NCBI GenBank assembly: GCA_001657295.1
Contig: LYSW01000005.1
Coordinates: 85,749 to 149,748 of the forward strand
Direction: 5' to 3'
DNA: 64,000 bases
Source: Oceanicaulis sp. BBD 1991-10
GTDB lineage: Bacteria > Pseudomonadota > Alphaproteobacteria > Caulobacterales > Maricaulaceae
A program made the translations under genes and the position numbers. Each line of letters starts with the position of its first letter. Within the stretch, counting starts at the first letter, position 1. Below, piece by piece: positions 45,384-54,043 of the stretch. Below the pieces are notes generated by a model. The model did no database searches and was not told where the DNA came from. It worked only from the letters and a program-made list of their open reading frames with translations.

Positions 45384-45764
45384 TCACGTCTTTGTCTCGG
45401 GCCGAGCGCGGTCGCGCCGGGCGAGGCTTATCAATGCGGTTTCAATGTCGTCAAGCAAGGCGGTCCAGGCGCGGGACCCTGTCGCAGCCCGCGCGATGAA
45501 CACATAATCATTCCCGGCCTGTCCGTGGAGGGGCAGCAGCAGGCGCGCGGCGGCGCGCAAACGCCGCTTGGCGCGATTACGCTGAACGGCGTTCCCGATC
45601 TTCTTGGTGGCCGTGAATCCGGCGCGCGCCGGGCCGCTACGATCGTCGGCGCGCGGCCGCATCTGCACGACGACGCCGGGTCGGGCGACGCGCCGTCCCT
45701 CGCGCGCACGCAAAAAATCGCGCCGCAGGGTGATCCGCGCGGCGCGATTTGGATAGGTCGTCAG
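45384..45764 (-). CDS. rnpA: Ribonuclease P protein component (start uncertain)
   Basis: 126 residues from CTG 45764, with ITLRRDFLRAREGRR at the N-terminus and the family signature AVQRNRAKRRLRAA. It binds the M1 RNA for tRNA 5' maturation. No ATG, GTG or TTG lies between the rpmH stop and the conserved region, so translation may begin at CTG 45764 (no Shine-Dalgarno, 18 bp after the rpmH stop) or at TTG 45929, upstream of rpmH, giving 181 residues and a frame that runs through all of rpmH. CTG gives a family-typical length. Confidence 0.85.
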   Translation of the reverse strand: MTTYPNRAARITLRRDFLRAREGRRVARPGVVVQMRPRADDRSGPARAGFTATKKIGNAVQRNRAKRRLRAAARLLLPLHGQAGNDYVFIARAATGSRAWTALLDDIETALISLARRDRARPETKT

Positions 45765-45781
45765 TTCAGTCGACGGGCTGA

Positions 45782-45916
45782 TTAGGCCGAGAGCCGCTTG
45801 CGGCCCTTGGCGCGGCGGCGCGCCAAAACCTGGCGGCCGGCCTTGGTGGCCAGACGGGCGCGGAAGCCGTGGCGGCGCTTGCGGACCAGGTTGGACGGCT
45901 GGAATGTACGTTTCAC
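45782..45916 (-). CDS. rpmH: Ribosomal protein L34
   Basis: 44 residues, very basic, with the L34 pattern [20 protein letters not shown] and [15 protein letters not shown]. The start is GTG at 45916, with GGAG seven to eleven bases upstream. It is a large-subunit ribosomal protein and heads the rpmH-rnpA-yidC-engB operon, with a good promoter about 60 bp upstream. Too short for many gene callers, but unmistakable. Confidence 0.97.
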   Translation of the reverse strand: MKRTFQPSNLVRKRRHGFRARLATKAGRQVLARRRAKGRKRLSA

Positions 45917-45976
45917 GGGTTCGCTCCAAAGCGGGTAAGCAGCCGGGTCTCCGGCGCTGTAAAATTCGAGCCGCGG

Positions 45977-46005
45977 TTGATACGGGCGGGCGAGGGTGAA
46001 GTCAA
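45977..46005 (-). promoter_or_regulatory. Sigma-70 promoter of the rpmH operon
   Basis: On the minus strand TTGACT (46005-46000), a 17-nt spacer and TATCAA (45982-45977). The spacing is ideal and the -35 is one base from consensus. Transcription would begin around 45970, about 55 bp before the rpmH start. Confidence 0.65.
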
Positions 46006-46048
46006 GCGCTGCAATGCCGGGACGCCGCCATCGTTTCTCCCTTTCCGA

Positions 46049-46765
46049 TCAAGGTCTGACGTCGCCTTTGAAGCGTGCAGCGTTCTCTTTCTCCATCGCC
46101 GCGATATCGCCCTTGCCGAAGAAGGCGGGCACGGCCTTGGGGATGGTCAGGGCGCGCTGGGTCGCCTCGCGCGCATCGATCCGGTCAAACCAGGCCTCAA
46201 GACGGGTCAGCCCGCTGATATCGACATTCGCCCAGAAGTAGGCGCGGGCCCAGGGATAGGTGGCGATGTCGGCGATGGAGAAGCCGTCGTCGATCAAATA
46301 GTCCCGTCCCTTAAGACGCTCGTCGAGCACCTCCAGCAACCGTCGGCTCTCAGTGACATAGCGCTGGATCGCGAAGGGGTCGTCTTCACCGTTTTTCGCT
46401 GCGATGCGCTGGAAATACATGGCCTGGCCCATCATCGGTCCGACTCCGGCCATCTGAAACATCAGCCATTGCAGCGTTTCGGAGCGAAGCTTCGGCTGAT
46501 CGGAGAGGAAGCGCCCGTATTTCTCCGCGAGATACCAGAGGATCGCGCCGGATTCGAATACCGCGAAGTCACCGTTGGAGCGATCGATGATGGTCGGGAT
46601 GCGGCCATTGGGATTGAGCGCCACATAGTCCGGCGCCTTCTGTTCGGACTTGGAGAAATCGATCGGAATCAGCTCGTACGCCACGCCCGCTTCCTCCAGG
46701 AAGATGACCGGTTTCCAGCCGTTCATCGTGGAGGCCGTGTACAAAAGGATGTCGGGTCGGCTCAT
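46049..46765 (-). CDS. Glutathione S-transferase family protein
   Basis: 238 residues: thioredoxin-fold N-domain (LYTASTMNGWKPVIFLEEAG, NPNGRIPTIID with the cis-Pro, and FESGAILWYLAEK that binds the gamma-glutamyl group) and an all-helical C-domain. The STMNGWK motif with Thr/Asn near the active site fits the YghU/nu-type class that uses two GSH molecules. It is likely to act in detoxification; the divergent HxlR regulator suggests induction by a reactive compound. Confidence 0.85.
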   Translation of the reverse strand: MSRPDILLYTASTMNGWKPVIFLEEAGVAYELIPIDFSKSEQKAPDYVALNPNGRIPTIIDRSNGDFAVFESGAILWYLAEKYGRFLSDQPKLRSETLQWLMFQMAGVGPMMGQAMYFQRIAAKNGEDDPFAIQRYVTESRRLLEVLDERLKGRDYLIDDGFSIADIATYPWARAYFWANVDISGLTRLEAWFDRIDAREATQRALTIPKAVPAFFGKGDIAAMEKENAARFKGDVRP

Positions 46766-46830
46766 AAATCATTCCTCCCTTTCGACGCGGGCCGCGTCGC
46801 CGCACACCTGGCCTTGCCGCTCACCAAAAT

Positions 46831-46853
46831 CAACCAGTATACTTTTTGTAACC
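46831..46853. promoter_or_regulatory. HxlR-type operator candidate
   Basis: CAGTATACTTTTTGTAACCAGG lies between the GST and HxlR genes. TAC-N5-GTA is an inverted repeat, and AGTATACT is palindromic, similar in form to the short TAC/GTA sites bound by HxlR/YodB-type repressors. The assignment rests on position and symmetry only. Confidence 0.4.
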
Positions 46854-46877
46854 AGGCAAGGGCGGAGGCCGGAAGCG

Positions 46878-47249
46878 ATGGAAGCGCAGGTGAAATGGAG
46901 CGCGGACGGCAAGCGCAAAGAGGTGCGGGCGGGCTGCGACCATCCCTGTCCGATCGAGCGCGGCATGCGTCTGATCGGGGGCAAGTGGAAAGGCTCCATC
47001 CTCTGGCATCTGCGCGACGGGCCGGTGCGCTTTAATGATCTCGACCGCATGCTCACCGGCGCCAGCAAGAGAATGCTGGTTCAACGGCTCAGAGAGATGG
47101 AGGCCGACGGCCTGCTTAGCCGGCGGGTGATCAGCGACCGGCCCGTGGCGGTGGCTTATGAAATCACGGAATTCGGCCGGTCCGCTTTGGGCGTCCTGGA
47201 ACAGCTCGCCGATTGGACCGAAGCGCGTGCGCCGCTGGCCGCCGGGTGA
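46878..47249 (+). CDS. HxlR-family winged-helix regulator
   Basis: 123 residues with the HxlR signature: CPIERGMRLIGGKWKGSILWHLRDGPVRFNDLDRML and KRMLVQRLREMEADGLLSR, ending YEITEFGRSALGVLEQLADWTEA. The N-terminal Cys in GCDHPCPIE is the usual redox/electrophile-sensing position. ATG 46878 follows GGAGGCCGGAAG. It is divergent from the GST gene, which it probably controls. The frame extends upstream without homology, so the earlier starts are rejected. The 3' end lies 3 bp from the convergent hydrolase. Confidence 0.88.
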   Translation: MEAQVKWSADGKRKEVRAGCDHPCPIERGMRLIGGKWKGSILWHLRDGPVRFNDLDRMLTGASKRMLVQRLREMEADGLLSRRVISDRPVAVAYEITEFGRSALGVLEQLADWTEARAPLAAG

Positions 47250-47252
47250 GCG

Positions 47253-48365
47253 TTAGCGCGCGGCTCTGACCACGTCCTCGACCAGAGGGCCCAGCGCGCG
47301 AAATCCTTGATCAGCGTCGGTGACCGCGGCTGTCACGGTGATGTCGGTCGCGGGGCAGTAGACGGCCAGGGTTCCCCAGAAGCCGGAATGCTCGAGACAC
47401 GTCTCGCCTGCATAGTCGCGGATGAAGAAACCCATGCCATATCCGCCCTCGCCGTCAGGGCGGCTTTGCGGCGACGGCGTGATCAGGGCTGCATCAAGCG
47501 CGGGATCATCGAACAGAGCGCCCGACGCCGCGGCGCGGTGAAAGCGGGCGAGATCTTCCAGGTTCGAGACCAGACCGCCCCCGCCATACAGATCGACGCT
47601 GGGGCTGATCGCTGAGAGCGTGAGGCCAAAGGCGACCTGCGGAAACCGCTCCGGCGAACCGTCAGGCTCCGGCTCCAATGCTTCCCACCAGGTCGCTTCA
47701 AGGCCGAGGCCATCCATCCCGGACAGCGCCCGAACCGAATCGGCCAGCGGAGCGCCCTGGACAGTCTCGATGATCGCGCCGATCAGCACATAGCCGGTGT
47801 CCGAATAGGCGAAGCGCTCGCCCGGCGCGCCCACGGCCTCGCCTTCGCTCATGGCGAGCGCGACTTGCTCCTCCCGGCTCCACAGCCGCTGCGGATCGTC
47901 AAGAATCTGCTCGAAATAGGATTGGAGCTGGGCGTGGTCGGCCAGACCGGAGGTGTGCTGAAGCAGCATGCGCGCGGTGATCGCATCGACGTCATAGTCG
48001 CCCTCCGCCAGCAGATTCTGCAGATGGATCGGCAGGGTCCGGGAGATCGGCGCGTCGAGATCGAGCTGACCGCGTTCGACAAGCCTGAGCGCGGCGGCGG
48101 CGACGAAGGTCTTGGTGTTGCTGGCGATGCGCATTGTCGCGTCCGGGGCGAAGCGTTCACCGCCGGCGGCCGGCCGCGCGACGGCGAGCGCCATGGGAAG
48201 CCTCGGGCTCTCGACGTAAAGAATTAGGCCCGCCTGGCCGAACCCGTCGGCGGTCGCGCCGATCGCGGCTGACACCCGTTCCAGACGCTCATGGCCGGGG
48301 TCTTGCGAGCAGGCGTTCAATCCGAGCGCCGCGACAATTCCGACGGCCTGAACAATCAATCGCAT
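47253..48365 (-). CDS. Serine hydrolase lipoprotein, beta-lactamase/DD-peptidase fold
   Basis: 370 residues with lipobox LNAC after VQAVGIVAALG and the SxxK motif IASNTKTF (Ser nucleophile) near residue 70. YSDTGY matches the YxN/YxS position; HSGFWGT near the C-terminus may be the third box. It resembles class C beta-lactamase/EstB-type hydrolases anchored in the envelope. Substrate is unknown. ATG 48365 has GGGGAG seven bases upstream; the ATG at 48371 sits too close to that site. Confidence 0.82.
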   Translation of the reverse strand: MRLIVQAVGIVAALGLNACSQDPGHERLERVSAAIGATADGFGQAGLILYVESPRLPMALAVARPAAGGERFAPDATMRIASNTKTFVAAAALRLVERGQLDLDAPISRTLPIHLQNLLAEGDYDVDAITARMLLQHTSGLADHAQLQSYFEQILDDPQRLWSREEQVALAMSEGEAVGAPGERFAYSDTGYVLIGAIIETVQGAPLADSVRALSGMDGLGLEATWWEALEPEPDGSPERFPQVAFGLTLSAISPSVDLYGGGGLVSNLEDLARFHRAAASGALFDDPALDAALITPSPQSRPDGEGGYGMGFFIRDYAGETCLEHSGFWGTLAVYCPATDITVTAAVTDADQGFRALGPLVEDVVRAAR

Positions 48366-48505
48366 ATTCATGCTCCCCTCTGCGCGCAACTCACGCCATG
48401 GTGAGGCGGGTTGATCGCCTCGTGACTCTCAATTGCGTGATAGCAAGGCTATATGAGCGCACACCATTTTCGAAGATCGCATTCACGCATATGAGGACGA
48501 CACCG

Positions 48506-49267
48506 ATGAGCGAGCTGGCCGACACCGAGGACGCTCCTGAAGACGCCCCGAAGAAAAAATCGCTGCTGTCCCGGCTGGCGCCTCTGGCCGTGCTGCTGGC
48601 CGGTCTCGTCGCCTTTTTCGTGCTGGGCGGACCGCAATATCTCGACGCGGAGCGGGCGCAGACGCTGCTTCGCGGCATGAATGACTGGGTCCAGGCCAAT
48701 CTGATCCTGGCGCTGATCGCTTACATGATCTTCTACGCGCTGGCGGTCTCGATCTCGGTGCCCGGCGCCTTGTGGTTCACGATCGGCGCGGGCTTTTTGT
48801 TCGGACCTTGGTTCGGCACCGGCGTCGCGGTCTTCGGCGCGACGGTCGGCGCGACGATCATCTTCCTGGCGGCGCGCTATGCTTTCGCCGATTGGGTGCG
48901 CAGCAAATTTCCTGGCTATGTGAAGAAGCTGCAGGACGGGTTTTCGCGCGACGCCTTCACCTATGTGGTGATCCTGCGCCTGATCCCGGCCTTGCCCTTC
49001 TTCGGGATCAATATCGCCACGGCGTTGTTGAACGTGCCGGTGCGCGCCTATTTCTTCGGCACCCTGCTGGGCGTGATTCCAGGCGCTTTTGTCTACGCGA
49101 CGGTCGGCGACGCGATCGGGCGCGCTGCTGCGGAGGGCGTGCCGTCATTCGGATCCCTGCTGACGCCGGAGGTGATCGGCGCCATGGCGGCCTTCGCCCT
49201 GCTGGCGATTCTGCCCTGGGCGTATAAACGCTTCACCGCCAAGCACAGCGGCGGAGACGCAGCATGA
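48506..49267 (+). CDS. TVP38/TMEM64 (DedA-like) membrane protein
   Basis: 253 residues: a basic N-terminus, then hydrophobic segments near 32-50, 72-97, 104-135, 175-205 and 225-243. VSISVPGALWFTIGAGFLFGPWFGT and ILRLIPALPFFGINIATALLNV are the SNARE-associated/VTT-domain motifs of the family. It belongs to the DedA superfamily implicated in lipid scrambling. ATG 48506 has GAGGA eight bases upstream. It overlaps the next gene by ATGA, a common pairing with a mercuric-reductase-like flavoprotein. Confidence 0.85.
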   Translation: MSELADTEDAPEDAPKKKSLLSRLAPLAVLLAGLVAFFVLGGPQYLDAERAQTLLRGMNDWVQANLILALIAYMIFYALAVSISVPGALWFTIGAGFLFGPWFGTGVAVFGATVGATIIFLAARYAFADWVRSKFPGYVKKLQDGFSRDAFTYVVILRLIPALPFFGINIATALLNVPVRAYFFGTLLGVIPGAFVYATVGDAIGRAAAEGVPSFGSLLTPEVIGAMAAFALLAILPWAYKRFTAKHSGGDAA

Positions 49268-50688
49268 GCCGGGAGACGATCAAGGCCGATCTCGCCGTCA
49301 TAGGCGCAGGCGCCGCCGGTCTGGTGACCAGCGCGGGCGCCGCCATGCTGGGCCGCAAAGTGGTTTTGTTCGAAGCCGGCGAGATGGGTGGAGATTGCCT
49401 CAATTATGGCTGCGTGCCGTCCAAGGTGATCCTGACGGCCGCACACAAGGCCCACGAGATTCGCGAGGCGCACCGGTGGGGGATCGAGGCCGGCGAGCCG
49501 GTCATCGACTTCGCCAAAGTACGCGACACGATCACCGCCGCCATCGCCGCCATCGAACCCAATGACAGCCAGGAGCGCTTTGAAGGCCTGGGCGTGCGGG
49601 TGATCCGCGAGTTCGCGCGCTTTGAAGGCGAGCGCACCGTGGGGTCGGACAGCGTCGAGGTCACCGCGAAACGCATCGTGATCGCATCCGGCACGCGGGC
49701 GCGGATCCCGGCGATCGCGGGCATTAAGGACATTCCCTATCTGACCAATGAAACCGTCTGGTCGCTGCAGGCTTTGCCGGAGCATCTGATGATCCTGGGC
49801 GCGGGGCCGATCGGCATGGAGCTGGGCCAGGCATTCCGGCGGCTGGGCTCCGAGGTCACCATCGTGGAAGCCGGCGTCCCGCTTGCCCGCCTCGATCCCG
49901 ATCATGCCGCACTCGCCATCGACTCGCTGAAAGCGGATGGCGTCGCCTTCAAAATCGGCGCAAAGGCTGACGGCGTGTCGAAGGATGAGAGCGGCGCGAT
50001 CACGCTGGCGCTTGAAGGCGGCGAGACGCTTCGCGGCTCCCACCTCCTGGTCGCCGTGGGCCGCGCGCCGATTTTTGACGGGCTCGATCTCGACAAGGCC
50101 GGAATTGAGACCAATGCGTTCGGCGTCGTCACCGACGACAAGCTGCGCACCACCAACAAGCGCGTCTACGCCGCCGGGGACATCGCCGGGAAGGGCGCGC
50201 TGACCCATCTGGCCGGCTGGCACGGGTCGGTGATCGTTCGAAATCTCTATTTCGGCGTGCCGACCCAGCAATCCAGCCAGCCGGTCCCTCAGACCGTCTA
50301 CACCGATCCGCCGCTGGCCAGCGTGGGCTTGTCAGAAGCCGCCGCGCGCGAGCAATTCGGCGACAACATCACAATCTCCAGTTTCGGGTTTGACGAGAAT
50401 GATCGCGCCATCGCCGAAGGCGATACTCGCGGCGGGGTGAAGATCGTCGTGGGCAAGGGCGGCAAGCTGCTCGGCGCCCATGCGGCCGGCGCGCGCGCAG
50501 ATGATATATTGCAGATCGCACAAGGCGTGATGGCGTCCGGAGGCACGGTCCGCGATCTGACCAGCCCGGTTCCGGCCTACCCCACGAGAGGAGAGGTCTT
50601 CAAACGGGCCGCCGGAAAGTATTATGAACCCACGGTATTCGGTCCGTTCGCGCGGACCTGGTCAGCCATCCTGACGGCGTTTCACTAG
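49264..50688 (+). CDS. Flavin-dependent disulfide oxidoreductase (MerA/Lpd-like)
   Basis: 474 residues: FAD motif AVIGAGAAGLVTSAGA, redox disulfide GDCLNYGCVPSKVI, NAD motif MILGAGPIGMELGQAFRRLG, and FAD contact VYAAGDIAG. The C-terminal PVPAYPTRGEVFKRAAGKY dimerisation end lacks the HPT/HP active-site histidine of true dihydrolipoamide dehydrogenases and mercuric reductases (here PAYPT). It is therefore a relative of unclear substrate, translationally coupled to a TVP38-family membrane protein. The usual annotation would be dihydrolipoyl dehydrogenase-like. Confidence 0.85.
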   Translation: MSRETIKADLAVIGAGAAGLVTSAGAAMLGRKVVLFEAGEMGGDCLNYGCVPSKVILTAAHKAHEIREAHRWGIEAGEPVIDFAKVRDTITAAIAAIEPNDSQERFEGLGVRVIREFARFEGERTVGSDSVEVTAKRIVIASGTRARIPAIAGIKDIPYLTNETVWSLQALPEHLMILGAGPIGMELGQAFRRLGSEVTIVEAGVPLARLDPDHAALAIDSLKADGVAFKIGAKADGVSKDESGAITLALEGGETLRGSHLLVAVGRAPIFDGLDLDKAGIETNAFGVVTDDKLRTTNKRVYAAGDIAGKGALTHLAGWHGSVIVRNLYFGVPTQQSSQPVPQTVYTDPPLASVGLSEAAAREQFGDNITISSFGFDENDRAIAEGDTRGGVKIVVGKGGKLLGAHAAGARADDILQIAQGVMASGGTVRDLTSPVPAYPTRGEVFKRAAGKYYEPTVFGPFARTWSAILTAFH

Positions 50689-50712
50689 ACCGGCGCATAA
50701 CGGGGAGGACAA

Positions 50713-52161
50713 TTGAGGGACGGGGAGGATAATCAGGACGGCTTTGCGGCGCCGGCGCGCGCCGGGCTTTCGCGTGTCCGCGACCTGGCCTTCTCTCTGC
50801 CGGGCAAGCTGCTCGGATTGTCCATCCTTTTTGTCTTTATCGCCGAGATTCTGATCTTCTTTCCCAGCGCTGCGAATTTCCGCACCGAATGGCTAATGGA
50901 CCGGGCCGAGGCGGCGCATCTGGCGGCTCTGGCGGCGGAAAGCGCCGAAGACGTCATGCTGGGCGAAGACATGGTGCGTGAGTTGCTCGCCGGCGCGGAA
51001 GCGGTGTCGGTCGCCCGGGTCACCGAAGGGGTCAACGAGCTGGTGCTCGGCGGCACGCTGCGCGGCGGCGAGCTGGTCACCGCGGATTTGACCAAGGAAA
51101 ACTTCTTCGATGCGTTGCTGGCGACCTGCCACACCTTCATCGCGCCCCAGGGGCGGTATGTGCGCATCATCGCCACGCCGCGCACGCGGCAAGGCAGCGG
51201 GGAGCTGATCAGCGTCATCGTTCCCGAAGACGGGCTGAAGCGCGAGTTGTTCGCCTATTCCCGAAATATCGCCTGGCTGTCGCTCTTCATCGCGGTGGTC
51301 ACAGGCGGGCTGCTTTATGTCTTCCTGCTCTTCATGCTGGTGCGGCCGATGCGCAAGCTGGCCAAGGCCATGACCCGCTTCCAGGAAGACCCGCTGGACA
51401 CCTCGCGCGCCGTGACCGCCGGAACGCGCCTGGACGAGATCGGTCAGGCGGAGGCGGCGCTCGCCGCCATGCAAAGCGAAGTGCGCTCCGCCTTCGCCCA
51501 GCGCGAACGCCTGGCGGCGCTGGGCGGAGCCGTGGCGCGGATCAATCACGACCTCCGCAACGTCTTCGCCAGCGCGCAGCTGGTCTCAGACCGCCTGGCC
51601 ATGAGCAAGGACGAACGTGTCGCCGGCATGGGCGCGCGCCTTTTGCGCGCGGTCGATCGCGGCATCCGCCTGTGCCAGGAGACGCTGGATTACGGCAAGA
51701 GCCAGGAGCGCGAACCGGACCTGAAATCGATCAATCTGCGCAACGCCATCGATGACGCCGCCGGCGACGCTTTCGCCGCGACCGGCGCTGCGGAGTGGCG
51801 CAACGACGTGGACGAGGTGGTCTTCGTCTCCGCCGATCCCGACCACCTGCACCGCATCTTCGTAAATCTGGTCCGCAATGCTGTTCAGGCCATGGAAAAA
51901 CAGGACGCCGCAGCGCTGACCGTCACCGCTGAAGCGGAGGACGCGGTGGTCCGGGTCGCATTGACGGATACCGGCCCCGGCGTTCCGGGCCGCGTTCGGG
52001 AGACCTTGTTCCAGCCCTTCGGCGTGTCCGGCACGAAATCCGGATCGGGTCTGGGCCTGTCGATCGCCCGCGAATTGGCGCGCGCCATGGGCGGAGACGT
52101 GACGTTGAAGGCCACTGGCGAGGACGGCACCACGTTTGAGGTGCGGTTGACGGCGGTCTAG
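50713..52161 (+). CDS. Membrane sensor histidine kinase
   Basis: 482 residues with two transmembrane helices (about 34-56 and 182-205), a periplasmic sensor part between them, a HAMP-like linker (LVRPMRKLAKAMTRFQEDP), the H-box INHDLRNVFASAQLVSDRL, N-box HRIFVNLVRNAVQAME, and G-boxes DTGPGVPG and SGLGLSIARELARAMGG. It autophosphorylates the His of NHDLRN. No response regulator is adjacent. The start is TTG 50713, with GGGGAGGA just upstream. Its 3' end is 4 bp from the convergent ubiA. Confidence 0.88.
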   Translation: MRDGEDNQDGFAAPARAGLSRVRDLAFSLPGKLLGLSILFVFIAEILIFFPSAANFRTEWLMDRAEAAHLAALAAESAEDVMLGEDMVRELLAGAEAVSVARVTEGVNELVLGGTLRGGELVTADLTKENFFDALLATCHTFIAPQGRYVRIIATPRTRQGSGELISVIVPEDGLKRELFAYSRNIAWLSLFIAVVTGGLLYVFLLFMLVRPMRKLAKAMTRFQEDPLDTSRAVTAGTRLDEIGQAEAALAAMQSEVRSAFAQRERLAALGGAVARINHDLRNVFASAQLVSDRLAMSKDERVAGMGARLLRAVDRGIRLCQETLDYGKSQEREPDLKSINLRNAIDDAAGDAFAATGAAEWRNDVDEVVFVSADPDHLHRIFVNLVRNAVQAMEKQDAAALTVTAEAEDAVVRVALTDTGPGVPGRVRETLFQPFGVSGTKSGSGLGLSIARELARAMGGDVTLKATGEDGTTFEVRLTAV

Positions 52162-53093
52162 ACCGCGCCCAGCACAAAGGCGGCCACGAGCAGAAGTCCG
52201 GTCAGCTGGTTCGCTTTGAAGCGGCGCAGACAGTCTGCGCCGTCAGCCGGATCCAATCCGGAAAGCTGGCTGAACAGGTGCGCGGCGTAGACGGCGAAAC
52301 CCGCCGCGAAGAACAGCCCGGCGCCCGCGATGACGCCGGCGGCGGCGACCAGAAGCGCGCTCAGCCCATAGCTGAGCCCGACGCCCAGCCGGATGTGCGG
52401 ACCCAGCGCCCGGGCCGACGATTTCACGCCGATCAGGGCGTCATCCTCCATGTCCTGGCAGGCATAGATGGTGTCATAGCCCACCGTCCACGCGATCATC
52501 GCGGCGTATAGCAGGACGATCTCCAGGGCGAAGGGCGTGCCCAATGCGGCGGCGCCCGCGACCGGAACGCCCCAGTTGAACGTCAGGCCCAGCCAGGCCT
52601 GCGGCCACCAGGTGACGCGCTTCATGAAGGGATAGGCGGCCACCAGCGCCAGCGCCGCGAGCGCGGTCAGGATCGCGGGCAGGGGCAGCTGCACCAGTAC
52701 GGCGAGGCCCACAAGGCATTGCGCGACCAGGAAACCCCAGGCGGCTTTCAGGCTGACCGTGCCGGCCGCCAGCGGCCGGTCCGCCGTCCGCGCAACCTGG
52801 GCGTCGAGATCACGATCGACGATGTCGTTATACGTGCAGCCGGCGCCGCGCATGGCCGCCGCGCCGATCCCAAACAGGATCGTCCAGTATAAATCGGTCC
52901 AGCCCAGCCCCGTTTCGGTGCGCGCCGCCGCGAGGCCGATCCAGCAAGGCAGGGCGAGCAGCCAGAAGCCGACCGGCCGGTCATAGCGCGCCAGCCGCAG
53001 ATAGGGCCGCCAGCTCCCCGGCGCCCGGTCCACCCAGCTTGAGCGGATCGAGTCGGCGACCCGGCGGTCGGATTTCAGCGGCGTTTCACTCAT
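52158..53093 (-). CDS. ubiA: 4-hydroxybenzoate polyprenyltransferase
   Basis: 311 residues with eight to nine hydrophobic helices. The two Asp-rich motifs are NDIVDRDLDAQVARTADRP (NDxxDRxxD) and YDTIYACQDMEDD. It attaches the polyprenyl tail to 4-hydroxybenzoate in ubiquinone synthesis at the inner membrane. ATG 53093 gives the family length; upstream ATGs at 53105 and 53174 lack support. Divergent from rsmE with a short gap. Confidence 0.93.
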   Translation of the reverse strand: MSETPLKSDRRVADSIRSSWVDRAPGSWRPYLRLARYDRPVGFWLLALPCWIGLAAARTETGLGWTDLYWTILFGIGAAAMRGAGCTYNDIVDRDLDAQVARTADRPLAAGTVSLKAAWGFLVAQCLVGLAVLVQLPLPAILTALAALALVAAYPFMKRVTWWPQAWLGLTFNWGVPVAGAAALGTPFALEIVLLYAAMIAWTVGYDTIYACQDMEDDALIGVKSSARALGPHIRLGVGLSYGLSALLVAAAGVIAGAGLFFAAGFAVYAAHLFSQLSGLDPADGADCLRRFKANQLTGLLLVAAFVLGAV

Positions 53094-53172
53094 GGCCGAA
53101 GGCATAGCGCGAGCGGGCGGCGCGACAAAGCCGTCTTGGCGGTCAGCGGCCAACACCGCTAGAAGCAAGCCC

Positions 53173-53955
53173 ATGACCGTCGAACCTCGCCTCTATCTGG
53201 ACGCTGACTTCGCCCAGGACGCCGTTCTGGCGCTCGACAAGGAGCAGGCGCACTATCTGATCACTGTGATGCGCAGAAAGGCGGGCGACGGCGTGCGGGT
53301 GTTCAACGGCCGCGACGGCGAGTGGCGCGCGGAGGTCGTGGAAGCCGGCCGGCGCAGCGCGTCTCTGCGCCTCGCCGAGCAGACCCGGCCGCAAGTCCTG
53401 CCGCCGGACATGGCGCTATATTTCGCGCCGGTGAAGAAAGCGCGCACCGATTTCATCGTGGAGAAAGCGACCGAGCTGGGCGCCCGCGCGATCACGCCAG
53501 TGATGACCGCCCGCACCATGGCGGACCGGGTGAAGACCGAGCGTTTGGTCCTGATCGCGCGTGATGCGGCCGAGCAGACCGAGCGCCTGGACCTGCCGCA
53601 GATCGGCGAACCGGTCTCGCTGACGGGGCTGATAAAGGACTGGGACGCCGAGCGCCGGCTGATCTTCTGCGATGAAGCCGGTGAAGACGCAGATCAGCCC
53701 TGGGGCGGCGCGGCGGGGCGCGCCGGCTCGATCACGGATCAGTTGAGCACGGTGACCGCGGACAAATGGGCCATCCTGATCGGTCCGGAGGGCGGGTTTG
53801 CGCCGGAAGAGCGCCAGCTGCTGCGCCGTCAGGCCTTCGTTCTGCCCGTCGCTTTGGGCCCGCGCATATTGCGCGCCGACACAGCCGTCGTCGCCGCCAT
53901 GAGCGTCTGGCAGGCGATGTGCGGGGACTGGAGCCGACGCCTCACAGCCTTGTGA
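53173..53955 (+). CDS. rsmE: 16S rRNA m3U1498 methyltransferase
   Basis: 260 residues of the SPOUT (alpha/beta knot) family: N-terminal PUA-like segment (EQAHYLITVMRRKAGDGVRVFNG), then KKARTDFIVEKATELGARAITPV and the knot motif LIGPEGGFAPEERQLL with LGPRILRADTAVVAAMS. It methylates U1498 of 16S rRNA using SAM. ATG 53173 gives the standard N-terminus. Confidence 0.93.
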   Translation: MTVEPRLYLDADFAQDAVLALDKEQAHYLITVMRRKAGDGVRVFNGRDGEWRAEVVEAGRRSASLRLAEQTRPQVLPPDMALYFAPVKKARTDFIVEKATELGARAITPVMTARTMADRVKTERLVLIARDAAEQTERLDLPQIGEPVSLTGLIKDWDAERRLIFCDEAGEDADQPWGGAAGRAGSITDQLSTVTADKWAILIGPEGGFAPEERQLLRRQAFVLPVALGPRILRADTAVVAAMSVWQAMCGDWSRRLTAL

Positions 53956-54043
53956 TCTGTAAGACGCAAGTCGGCTTGCCGATCCGGCCGGGCTCGCCTA
54001 CCTCTGTCGCGACGCAAAAGCCTACGCCTTCAAGGGATATTCC

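Noticed and set aside
45785..45929. RnpA extension starting at TTG 45929 taken as certain
   Set aside because: The TTG lies within the rpmH ribosome-binding site (TTGGAG) and the extension is Pro/Arg/Gln-rich as expected of a second frame over L34, so it is kept only as an alternative.
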